Below are positions 16,125 to 24,901 of a DNA stretch of 64,000 nucleotides, one piece after another. Every line of letters starts with the position of its first letter. Within the stretch, counting starts at the first letter, position 1. The stretch spans positions 82,116 to 146,115 of the forward strand of contig JAEEVL010000005.1 in NCBI GenBank assembly GCA_016290875.1, read 5' to 3'. The stretch is from Ruminococcus sp. Lineage in GTDB: Bacteria; Bacillota; Clostridia; Oscillospirales; Ruminococcaceae. A program made the translations under genes and the position numbers. Under the pieces are notes generated by a model. That model made no database searches and was not told the DNA's origin. It saw nothing but the letters and a program-made list of their open reading frames with translations.

Positions 16125-18881
16125 ATGTTCAGATCAGCAAGAAAAACAACATCGGCCGTATTGGCTGCGGCGCTGTCATTCAGCACAGTCCCGTTAGCTG
16201 CCTGCATCGAAACTGCTGATGCGGCTGATACCTTAATGACGAGGGATATATGGTGCACGAACGATGATGTCAACCGCTGGGAATCAGAACATTTTCAGTT
16301 CATATGGGGAAAAAACGGCGCTGATTCAGCGAAGGTAACACAGCAGTTCCTCGAGGAAAACGCTAAAAACCTTGAAGCCTGCTGGGACATATATATGAAC
16401 GATCTCTCCATGGAAGCACCGACACAGTCGGTGAATATGGCTTTGCGTGACGGAAACAAGTACAAGGTCAATTTCTATATATCCGGCACAGGTCTTAAAC
16501 CATTCGCCGACGACTGGGCATATATGGGCTATGACAGTCAGGGCTATGCCTTCATGTTCTGCTGCGTGGGAGCTATGCAGAATTCACCCAATCCCTCATG
16601 GGTGCTGCCGCACGAGTTCGGCCATGTTGTCACAGCTCATCAGCGCGGATGGAATGAGAACAAATATGTATCCTCCTGGTGGGAGGCAATCGCCAACTGG
16701 TACCGTGAGCAGTTTCTCTACTCCGACTATTACAGCAAGCAGTGGGGAAATATAACCGGCATAACAGACTACTTCGAGACGTATATGAAGAATCTCTGCT
16801 TCACGCCGATACTCGGCCGTGACAACTACGCTTCATGGGCTTTTTTACAGTATATCACCGAGAACCCCGATGGCCTTCCCGGATACGGAAGCAGTTTCGT
16901 CAGAGATCTTATGCAGCAGGGCAGACGTGACGAATATCCCTATGCAGAGATAGAACGCATCTCCGGTGCAGACATGAAGGAAACTCTCGGACATTATGCA
17001 AAGAGACTGGCAACTCTTGACCTTGCCCACAAAAAAGACTATCAGGCACGTCAGAATGAGCTTCTTGCACGCGGTGAGTGGAATTGGGGTGAGATATTTA
17101 CCCTCCTTGAAAACACCACCGGCAGAGAAAACTACTATACCGTTCCGACTGAAAGAGCTCCTCAGCAATTCGGTGTGAACATAGTGCCTCTCGAGGTTAC
17201 GGGCAGCAGTATTTCAGTCACACTTGAGGGACTGACAAAGTCTGAAGGCGCAGACTGGAGGGCTTGTATCGCAGTAGAACAGAAGGACGGCATCACGCGC
17301 TATTCTGATCTTTTCAAGGCCGGAGAAACTATGAATATGGATTTCGGAAGCAACGACTCTGCGGCATATCTTACTGTCACAGCTACACCTGACAGCTCAG
17401 CATGGCAGCAGACCGGCGTTCCATGGGCATACGGAACAGGTGAATTCGACGAGACTCATGCCCCGTTCCTAGGCAAGACACGTTACCCGTGGGGAGCAAC
17501 TATCACCGGTGCAGGAATAAAGCAGTCTCAGTACGATACAGTTGCCGTACACGGTTCACGTCATCCTAACGGAGGAGGATTCGTTGCTTCAACAGCTAAG
17601 GTCGAGCCATCTGTTTATGTCGGTGCTGATGCAAAGGTCTTCGGATATGCAAACGTTAGCGGTAATGCTGTTATTGACGGCTATGCTGTAGTCAGCGGAA
17701 GTGCAAGGGTATCGGGAAATGCCGTTGTAAAGGGACACGCTGTTGTTGCAGAAAATGCGGTCGTTAAGGATAATGCCATAATAGCAGATAATGCCGGCGT
17801 AATGGGTGAGGCTGTTATCTCCGGCAATGCAAGAGTTATTGAAAGCGGACTCGTTTTTAACAAGTATAAAGTAAGCGAAAATGCGACGGTCAAGGGAGTC
17901 GCCTACTGTCTGAGCAGCGGTTCTGCAACAGGACAGGCAATGCCTGACGGCGATTACTATGATGATTCCGGCAGAACGATACAGAAAGGTTCCATATATG
18001 GCTGGACGAGCTACGATGAATATGCACAGAACCGCCCCTATACTGACGGACAGATGGCTGCTCTGGAATTTGATGTTGACAGCACTGACATAGCAGCAGA
18101 CAAGTATACATCCACATTTGGTATTACTATGGGTGATCCGGTATGGAGCGAGACTATGACTTCCGGCAAAGGAGTGCTTACATTTGACGGTTCAGAGGGA
18201 CAGTTTTTACTTGCGGACAGCTCTTATGCCGCACTTCACACTGCCGAATACCAGACAGCCGTTCTCCTGCGGAGCAACAGCAGAAGTGAGCTTTTCCATT
18301 TTGGCATAGATGATAACGCTATAACGCTTTCAGCTGAAAACGGTACTGTTTCACTTTCCGGTGCCGGTCAGAGCGTGAAGATAGATAACGCATACAAGCT
18401 TGGTGAGTGGGTAACTGTCAGCGTGCTTATTTCAGACGGAAAGGCGACTCTGAAAATCAATGACGGAAGCGAAGTGAAATCTGAGAGTGCAGAATTTACA
18501 GCTGAGCCGGTCGATGTCATCGGTACGGGTGATGTTTATCTCATAGGTGCCGGCATGAACGGCTCTATGGACTATTTCCGTGTGTATAACAAGGATGTCT
18601 CCGAAGCTGAATATTACTACACAGAAAAAGAAAACATTTCCGACGTGAAAGTTTCCGGATATATCGGTGACCTCAACAGCGACGGAAAAATAAATGTGTT
18701 TGATCTCATATACATGAAAAAGGCAGTTATTGATAGATCACTCATCAGCAGTAAAAGCATATTCGCAGCAGCTGATGTGAACGGTGACAACGAGATAAGC
18801 ATTGCAGACCTCGTTCTGATGCAGAATCATCTCCTCGGCAGGAATAAAAGCTTTCCGGCTGGTGCAACTTATACTGTCTGA
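16125..18881 (+). CDS. DUF6055/Svx-like putative metalloprotease with LbH repeats, LamG-like domain and dockerin
   Basis: A 918-residue secreted protein. Order: signal peptide (1-34), putative zinc protease domain (about 40-350) with HEFGH (H163, E164, H167) and a downstream WWEAIANWYRE whose E187 may be the third ligand, a beta-rich segment, a run of hexapeptide-like repeats (about 490-600: GNAVIDGYAVVSGSARVSGNAV...) that would fold as a left-handed beta-helix, a LamG/concanavalin-like domain (about 650-830) and a dockerin (848-910). The catalytic part resembles DUF6055 and Svx/AvrXca proteins, assigned from memory of the family. A second full-length relative is at 24902. It is driven by R1 copy 2 and is the largest member of the dockerin island. 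Confidence 0.75.
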   Translation: MFRSARKTTSAVLAAALSFSTVPLAACIETADAADTLMTRDIWCTNDDVNRWESEHFQFIWGKNGADSAKVTQQFLEENAKNLEACWDIYMNDLSMEAPTQSVNMALRDGNKYKVNFYISGTGLKPFADDWAYMGYDSQGYAFMFCCVGAMQNSPNPSWVLPHEFGHVVTAHQRGWNENKYVSSWWEAIANWYREQFLYSDYYSKQWGNITGITDYFETYMKNLCFTPILGRDNYASWAFLQYITENPDGLPGYGSSFVRDLMQQGRRDEYPYAEIERISGADMKETLGHYAKRLATLDLAHKKDYQARQNELLARGEWNWGEIFTLLENTTGRENYYTVPTERAPQQFGVNIVPLEVTGSSISVTLEGLTKSEGADWRACIAVEQKDGITRYSDLFKAGETMNMDFGSNDSAAYLTVTATPDSSAWQQTGVPWAYGTGEFDETHAPFLGKTRYPWGATITGAGIKQSQYDTVAVHGSRHPNGGGFVASTAKVEPSVYVGADAKVFGYANVSGNAVIDGYAVVSGSARVSGNAVVKGHAVVAENAVVKDNAIIADNAGVMGEAVISGNARVIESGLVFNKYKVSENATVKGVAYCLSSGSATGQAMPDGDYYDDSGRTIQKGSIYGWTSYDEYAQNRPYTDGQMAALEFDVDSTDIAADKYTSTFGITMGDPVWSETMTSGKGVLTFDGSEGQFLLADSSYAALHTAEYQTAVLLRSNSRSELFHFGIDDNAITLSAENGTVSLSGAGQSVKIDNAYKLGEWVTVSVLISDGKATLKINDGSEVKSESAEFTAEPVDVIGTGDVYLIGAGMNGSMDYFRVYNKDVSEAEYYYTEKENISDVKVSGYIGDLNSDGKINVFDLIYMKKAVIDRSLISSKSIFAAADVNGDNEISIADLVLMQNHLLGRNKSFPAGATYTV

Positions 18882-18931
18882 AATATAAATACTACTATCA
18901 TTCATTCATCTCCTTATAATACTCCAAAGGG

Positions 18932-18975
18932 GGAAGGGCCATCGCAGCTGTTTGTCTGTGATGGCTCTTTCTGCT
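18932..18975 (+). terminator. Terminator after DUF6055-like gene
   Basis: Stem AGGGCCATCGCAG / CTGTGATGGCTCT followed by TTCT. Confidence 0.65.
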
Positions 18976-19129
18976 GCCTTGCGTACCATAGGGCAGTATG
19001 CTGATAAAAAATGATTATGCATTATGTAAGCAATGATATGAAAAATGTCGTTGTAATTAACTTCCCGGTATGGTATTATCTAAGTAATAAAGGTTAATCC
19101 GTATCGTTTGTTCTGAAAGGAGTATGATC

Positions 19130-21445
19130 ATGAAATTGAAACATCGTATTATCAGTCTGACTGCATCAGCTGCCATTTCATTTGGTTCTTTTCAGTTGAC
19201 AGCACCTATGGAGAATGTCAGTGCTGCCGGAGCAGATACTTTCAGCTTCCCTGTACAGGAGTTCCGCTTAGGCATTGGTGATACTGACCGCAGCATTACA
19301 TTATCCGGAAATGATAAAGGCGACTATCTGAGCAGCAATACGTTTTCAGGAAAACGTTCTCAGAAATTCTATCTCAATTACATAAGTAAGGGCGTTTATG
19401 AGATCGCCAGCTCGGAAACAGGCTATGTTATCACCGATGATAACGGGGTTGCTGTTATTCAGCCTGATACTGATGCTGATAATCAGCGTTGGAATATTGA
19501 AAGCGTGGAGAAAGATTTTGAAGGCTATGCTCTTTATTATAGGATCACAAGTATTGCTGACAGTTCTGCAGCTCTGACATTCGAGCCCGAAAGCAATTCA
19601 ATTGCGGTCGAGTCGTACAAGGCTGACATTTATCAGAAATATCGTCTGAATCTTGACGGTCTTGAGGGATTTGCAGCTGAATCCTATATAAACGGCAAAA
19701 TGAAAGCAGGTACTGTCGGCGGTCTTCTCGGTGAGACAGTTTTTTGCGACAGCGTGGAAAAAGTCGTTGCTGCTCTTGACAGCAATGAGCCGAAAACAGT
19801 TGTTGTAACAAAAGATCTTGACTTTGTGAAGCAGAGCAAGGAGAAGCAGCGTATCCGGGATGATAAAACGCTTGTAGGTTCTTATGCAGCAAATACCATT
19901 ACGGATTCTCTGCTTAGAAATGATGACTTCTGGGGCAAGGATGACCGTCCGTCTCAGAACATCGTTATCCGGAATGTACATTTTAACGGCAAATACCTTA
20001 ACAGCAACGGTTCAGGTCAGCTTTTCCTGCAATTTTACGGAGTACGCAATCTCTGGCTCGACCACAACAGTTTCAGTGCAGAATTCGCACAAGACAAGGA
20101 CAATGAGGTCGGCAAATTCGTGTGGATAAATACTCCCTCGGAAAGTTGGTCTGACGGGGTGTATAACGCTTATAATCCCGACTACATAACCGCCTCATAC
20201 AACAGCTTTCTCAATCGCTACTGGACATTTGCGTTCGGTTCACAGAACAAAGATACATCACGTCTGCATACAACTCTTATGTTCAACAAGTGGGAACAGT
20301 GCTCAAGAAGATGTCCGCAGTATTCCAATGGCTATGACCATAATTATAACAACTATCATACCGTCTCGAACGGCGGCAATCCGAACAAGTCATCTCAGGT
20401 CATAGGCGGTGAGGGCAGCCGCGTTATCAATGAAAACTGTCTGTTTGAAGGATACATTGGCAATGAGCTTGATCCTGACCGCAACTCCTGTCTTAGCTTT
20501 ACTGATTCGGGCAGCTATACTGCAAATTCCCCCTCATCAGCTCCATCACCCATTAGCTTCAGGAACCACAACACAAATTCGTGGAATGCAGAGGAATGCT
20601 ACGGCTATCATCTTATAGCTGCATATAATGGGAAAAAAGACCTTAAATCTTTCTGTAACAGCTATTCCGGCGCCTGGGATTCTTTCAGCAGGATAAAGTA
20701 TATCACTGATGCTGAGTGTGCAGAATATGTTCAGAAAACGATTTCGCAGCCTAATCTGAAACATATTGAAGTAGGTGATGCTCCTGTTTATGGAAAAAAC
20801 GGAGCAGTTATGGACACGGAAAAAACTTATACTATACGAAATGTCAACAGCGGTCTCTATCTTGCAAACGGCGGAGCTTCTGCAGAAGCCGGTCTGGATT
20901 TGACGCAGAATACTGATCCGGACGGCTGGAAACTTGAAGATGCAGGGAACGGATATTACAGGATATATTCTCAGAGCGGCAACGGCAAACCATATCTGCT
21001 TAACATATCAGCCGGCTCGAAGGATAATGGTACAAGTGCTGAAATATGGACAGAAGCTGGTACTGATTCACAGCTTTTCAAGTTCGTCCCAAATGCGGAT
21101 GGTTCATATACTATTACCACTATGGTCACAAAAGACAGATCCGCACTCGGTGTAGTGGCTGCCTCCAAGGACGTTGGAGCCGCAGTTGTACAGTGGGAGT
21201 GTAACGAATCCAACGACCAGAAATGGTATGTAGAAGTAAAGACAGAAAATATTATAGGCGATGTCAATTCAGATGGCAGCTTCAACATCGCCGATGTTGT
21301 TGCAATGCAGAACTGGCTGCTTTCAAAACCTAACGCTGTACTTGTAAACTGGAAGGCAGGCGACCTCTGCGAAGATAACAAGCTCAATGTTTTTGACTTT
21401 ATATTGATGAAAAAGCTGCTCCTTGCAGGGAGACAGCCGGTATAG
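19130..21445 (+). CDS. Pectate lyase (PL1) with two ricin-type lectin domains and dockerin
   Basis: A 771-residue enzyme from the chosen start: signal peptide 1-33, ricin-like beta-trefoil about 40-180, PL1 parallel beta-helix about 200-520, second ricin/CBM13-type domain about 560-700, dockerin 709-771. PL1 features include IVIRNVHFNGKY, NLWLDHNSF and SRRCPQYSNGYDHNYNN, where the catalytic Arg would sit. Pectate lyases cleave polygalacturonate by beta-elimination with calcium. ATG 19130 is preferred over 19124 because GAAAGGAG then lies 7 nt upstream. It is convergent with the esterase cluster and marks the island as pectin-directed. Confidence 0.85.
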   Translation: MKLKHRIISLTASAAISFGSFQLTAPMENVSAAGADTFSFPVQEFRLGIGDTDRSITLSGNDKGDYLSSNTFSGKRSQKFYLNYISKGVYEIASSETGYVITDDNGVAVIQPDTDADNQRWNIESVEKDFEGYALYYRITSIADSSAALTFEPESNSIAVESYKADIYQKYRLNLDGLEGFAAESYINGKMKAGTVGGLLGETVFCDSVEKVVAALDSNEPKTVVVTKDLDFVKQSKEKQRIRDDKTLVGSYAANTITDSLLRNDDFWGKDDRPSQNIVIRNVHFNGKYLNSNGSGQLFLQFYGVRNLWLDHNSFSAEFAQDKDNEVGKFVWINTPSESWSDGVYNAYNPDYITASYNSFLNRYWTFAFGSQNKDTSRLHTTLMFNKWEQCSRRCPQYSNGYDHNYNNYHTVSNGGNPNKSSQVIGGEGSRVINENCLFEGYIGNELDPDRNSCLSFTDSGSYTANSPSSAPSPISFRNHNTNSWNAEECYGYHLIAAYNGKKDLKSFCNSYSGAWDSFSRIKYITDAECAEYVQKTISQPNLKHIEVGDAPVYGKNGAVMDTEKTYTIRNVNSGLYLANGGASAEAGLDLTQNTDPDGWKLEDAGNGYYRIYSQSGNGKPYLLNISAGSKDNGTSAEIWTEAGTDSQLFKFVPNADGSYTITTMVTKDRSALGVVAASKDVGAAVVQWECNESNDQKWYVEVKTENIIGDVNSDGSFNIADVVAMQNWLLSKPNAVLVNWKAGDLCEDNKLNVFDFILMKKLLLAGRQPV

Positions 21446-21533
21446 AAAAGCACGCTAAGCAGCTTCGTTTCAGCAAAAGGGTTAAGTACCAGTATATCCG
21501 GCTGCCGATCATATCAATTTCATAAGCGACTAA

Positions 21534-21580
21534 AAAAGCAGGCACTCTCATTATCGAAAGTACCTGTTTTTATTATTATA
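21534..21580 (-). terminator. Terminator of decayed DUF6055 copy A
   Basis: Stem CAGGTACTTTCGATAATGAGAGTGCCTG with poly-T on the minus strand. The same terminator recurs behind copy B near 24847-24893. Confidence 0.7.
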
Positions 21581-21588
21581 TCAACACC

Positions 21589-21980
21589 TTACTTTGCTGA
21601 GAACAATTCTCTCCGCATCATGATCACATCAAACACATTAAGTCTGCCGTCAGTGACGCTGCCCTGTTTCCAGCCGTTATCATAGTACCAGCCTCCGCCG
21701 TCAACGACCGCGTGACCGCTTATGACCGCATTATTCTGTGCGGTGACATTGTTCGCAACGACTGCATAATCCTCTATGCGGACGTTGCCGGAGAGTTTTT
21801 CATTTCCGAGCACCATCGCATTTGGACCAACATACACCGAATCTGAAACTCTTGCAGTATCAGCTACCCAGCCGTCGCCGTTTGAGTGAACGTGACCTCT
21901 TCCCTTTGAGTAGCCGCCGGACTGCTGCACATCTGCACCGCTGAGCCTTATCTCATAATAGAAGAAGCTATGTTCTTCAT
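21589..21980 (-). pseudogene. Decayed DUF6055-dockerin gene, copy A
   Basis: Remnant of a gene like 24902-27565. It keeps the ribosome site, ATG (21980) and first codons of the signal peptide. It then jumps, out of frame, to the beta-helix repeat region (VQQSGGYSKGRGHVHSNG...), and after KQGSVT jumps to the last dockerin half DGRLNVFDVIMMRRELFSAK. Two internal deletions are therefore visible, the second across a short gtgacg-like homology. The protease and LamG parts are gone. It stands just downstream of the intact CE2-like esterase gene, as its counterpart does in copy B. Confidence 0.85.
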
Positions 21981-22160
21981 TAATATCCCTCCTTGAATTT
22001 GATTAACGGCTATTGCTGCCATTATTATAGCATTTAACCGAGCGAATATCAACAGGTACTTTCGCCATCTGAAGTATCTGTTCAGCGTTTATTCATCGCT
22101 GCTGTCAAACAGGTTTGTGAAGCAACTGATGATATAGTCCGTTTCAGCGTTCATGGGGCT

Positions 22161-23969
22161 TTACAGATTTGCCCGTTTATACAGTGTGACCTCAGAAAAA
22201 GTGATACTGCCGGTCTGTTCTCCGATCATGAACACTATTTCCGCGTCATCTGCAGGCTCGCTCAGATCAAATGTTTTCAGTGTTGTTTCAGTATCTGTCT
22301 CTCCGCTTGCATAGACCTTTTTCGGATCGTTAATACTGCGAACTTCATACGGGATCTTGCCTTTCAATCCCGCTGCCTTGAAACTCAGCTCATATTTGCC
22401 AGTCGGGAGAACCAAATTCGGCACATATACCGTAATTGATACCGGTGAATTGCCTGCTGCTGAGATATTGACGTTCATGGAGCGATTCCACTCAGCATAG
22501 TAAGGCCAGGCATTTGCGCCGCTTTCAGTATCAATTGAAGATTCGAGTTTGCTATCCGCCGCAAGATCAATTCCGATCTTGTCGGAATCTCTGCCGAGGA
22601 CTGACGATATCTTGTCCGCAAGCAGATATGCATTTTTCTCATGCGTCTTCGGTGAGGGATGCCAGTCTGCACCGAGTTCGTTCATGTCCTGTACGGGCGA
22701 TTGATAACAGGTTATCTTCGGATCGCCGACTTCTTTGACTGCCTCTTCGATATAAGGGTACAGTTCGGTGCATCCCATGATACCAAGTGTGCATATAATA
22801 TTCGCATCCGGATTGCATTTCCTTATCTGCTTCAGAAAATCTTCGTAAAGATCCTGATATTCGACACCACGAGTTTCCAGGTCCTTTGACGCATAGGAAT
22901 CATCGTTTGTGCCGAGGTTAAGCACGATCACATCAACAGGATGCTCTGAAAAATCCCATTTGGTCTGATAGTCGTTCGATTTGCCGACCATCTCATAATA
23001 TGGCGGAACAAGCGAATCAGTGTTCTTTGTGCCGTCATTTGTATAGCCGGAAACAATTCCGTGACCGCTGTAACATACCGCGCTGTAATCAGCATCAAGA
23101 AGCTGTGCTGTCAGATAAGCATAGGACAGTGTGAAATTCTCGGTCGCTGTCGAGAAGTTTTCATACTGCGATCCTGCTTCAACACCGTATGCACAGGTGA
23201 TCGAATCACCGATAAACTCGATCGACAGATCTTTTTTCGGCGTCGGCTTAACAGGAGTCGATGAGGATGACGTAACTGTGAGAGACTTCACACCAATGCA
23301 GCCGTTATTGGCTTCTGAAAGATGAATGATCTTTACTGTGGCGATTCGGGAGGATGTTCCGCTGAACAGCTTGACTGTCTGCTCTTTTTCTCCCATTACA
23401 ACATCTTTGACAAGCTCCCCGTCAACATAAACACCGTAGCGCGGACGGTATTTTTCATCGGAATTGATGCCGCTGTCACCGCAGATCGTCACGCTCGCTT
23501 CCGTTCCGGTAACGGTGAACTCAGCAGCCGAACCGCTGTGGACCAGCCAGGTTATGCCGTCTGTTTTCTGCGTTCTTCCAAGGAGCTTTGCATTATTTTC
23601 TGACACAGGGATCGTCAGAGTATTTAAAGCACCCGGTTTTTCAGCAAAGAGCGCTCTCTTCATCAGACACAGATCAAACACATTCAATCTGTCATCATCG
23701 CAGAAATCAGCTGCTTTCCAGTTAGGAAGCTCTGTATTCGGAGCGGCAAGCAGCCATTTTTGGAACAGCACAACATCTGCTATATTAAAACTTCCGTCAT
23801 TATTTACGTCGCCTTTGATGTTTTCATCTGAAATGTGGGAATCAGTTAACGATCCGGCATAAACTGTCTGCTGAGTCTGAGAGTTAAAACTCAGCGCTCC
23901 GAATGTCATCGAAAAAGCCATGAGTCCTGTAAGGATACAGGCCGTGCCCTTGAATTTTTTGTTTTTCAT
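22161..23969 (-). CDS. CE2-like SGNH carbohydrate esterase with N-terminal dockerin
   Basis: A 602-residue secreted protein: signal peptide about 1-38, dockerin 52-110, beta-sandwich (about 118-240), SGNH hydrolase (about 248-460) and a C-terminal carbohydrate-binding-like domain (about 480-600). Catalytic landmarks are FIGDSITCAYG (Ser256), NLGTND and DWHPS. The jelly roll plus SGNH order is typical of CE2 acetyl esterases, which deacetylate xylan, glucomannan or pectin. An N-terminal dockerin is unusual beside the C-terminal ones of its neighbours. Promoter TTTCAA-N17-TATAAT lies just upstream, with ribosome site AGGAGG. A deleted copy of the gene is at 27657. Confidence 0.85.
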   Translation of the reverse strand: MKNKKFKGTACILTGLMAFSMTFGALSFNSQTQQTVYAGSLTDSHISDENIKGDVNNDGSFNIADVVLFQKWLLAAPNTELPNWKAADFCDDDRLNVFDLCLMKRALFAEKPGALNTLTIPVSENNAKLLGRTQKTDGITWLVHSGSAAEFTVTGTEASVTICGDSGINSDEKYRPRYGVYVDGELVKDVVMGEKEQTVKLFSGTSSRIATVKIIHLSEANNGCIGVKSLTVTSSSSTPVKPTPKKDLSIEFIGDSITCAYGVEAGSQYENFSTATENFTLSYAYLTAQLLDADYSAVCYSGHGIVSGYTNDGTKNTDSLVPPYYEMVGKSNDYQTKWDFSEHPVDVIVLNLGTNDDSYASKDLETRGVEYQDLYEDFLKQIRKCNPDANIICTLGIMGCTELYPYIEEAVKEVGDPKITCYQSPVQDMNELGADWHPSPKTHEKNAYLLADKISSVLGRDSDKIGIDLAADSKLESSIDTESGANAWPYYAEWNRSMNVNISAAGNSPVSITVYVPNLVLPTGKYELSFKAAGLKGKIPYEVRSINDPKKVYASGETDTETTLKTFDLSEPADDAEIVFMIGEQTGSITFSEVTLYKRANL

Positions 23970-24384
23970 TTCAGTAACCTCCTATTATTTTTTATCCACT
24001 GTATTTTATTATATACTATTTATTGCTCTTTTGAAATATCATTTCGCACAATAATACTTACAATTTGAATAAAATTCACAGGAGGCATATATATAAGATG
24101 ACCGCATACGATGACGGATACACCAGCAAGGAAGATGCCGAACTATGTACTTCGCGCTGGCGTGACTGACGTTTATAAAAAATGAGCTGAAATGCAAGTT
24201 TTCAGATGTGAAATGTCATTTACATACGTCGGTTTAAGGTGTATAATATATTCAGAGATTACAAAGGTAATGAGTATCTGCACTAAAACTCATATTCTGA
24301 AGTAATACATCAGCAGCTGTGTTCCGGATAGCAGTTGCTTAAAATTCCTTTTTATCCGGAATTCTTGGGGACAAATCAGTAAAG

Positions 24385-24418
24385 AAAGCGTACTGTATCG
24401 ACGGTGCGCTTTCTTTTA
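24385..24418 (+). terminator. Terminator-like hairpin in gene-free stretch
   Basis: AAAGAAAGCG...CGCTTTCTTTT stem-loop. The rest of 24160-24596 shows no gene. Confidence 0.5.
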
Positions 24419-24596
24419 AGAATGATGAGTGAAATACAGGCTTTTGTTTGAATAGATCGTTTCCGTTAGATTTCCGTTATTCCAATAATGAAAGCCATTT
24501 TTGTGAAACGAGTCTGCAAAAAAGATGCGCTAAAAATTGCCTAAATATAGGGACTTTTAAATCTTTGGCAACGTGGTGATTTTATATCAAGATATT

Positions 24597-24799
24597 CTGG
24601 CAGTGTGGGGGTCAGGGGTTCGAATCCCCTATGCTCCACCACACAGAGTCTGTGCCCCCTTCCACGGGGACACTCGTTTTACTCGTTCACTTTTGCGGCA
24701 GAGCTTACTCTGCTTTCGCTAACGGTAGTCTATTTTAAATTTAGAATACTTTATACAGGCGTTCCTTCGATCTGAGGGGACGCTTTTATTTTATTAAAA
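24597..24799 (+). repeat. 203-bp direct repeat, right copy (tRNA-Ala 3' fragment plus trailer)
   Basis: Copies 13463-13665 with few changes. It starts at the anticodon loop and includes the T arm, acceptor 3' strand, CCA, the terminator hairpin (one mismatch in the stem) and the start of R1. It lacks the tRNA 5' half and promoter, so it is not a working tRNA. It is a candidate att site or duplication scar. Confidence 0.9.
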
Positions 24800-24901
24800 A
24801 TGTCCTTGTTCTGTCCTTATGAGGATAAAAAAAATTCATAAGACATAAAAAGCAGGCACTCTCATTATCGAAAGTACCTGCTTTTATTTTATATCAACAC
24901 C

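Noticed and set aside
24597..24647. Second tRNA-Ala gene
   Set aside because: Only the 3' half is present; acceptor 5' strand, D arm, part of the anticodon stem and the promoter are missing.
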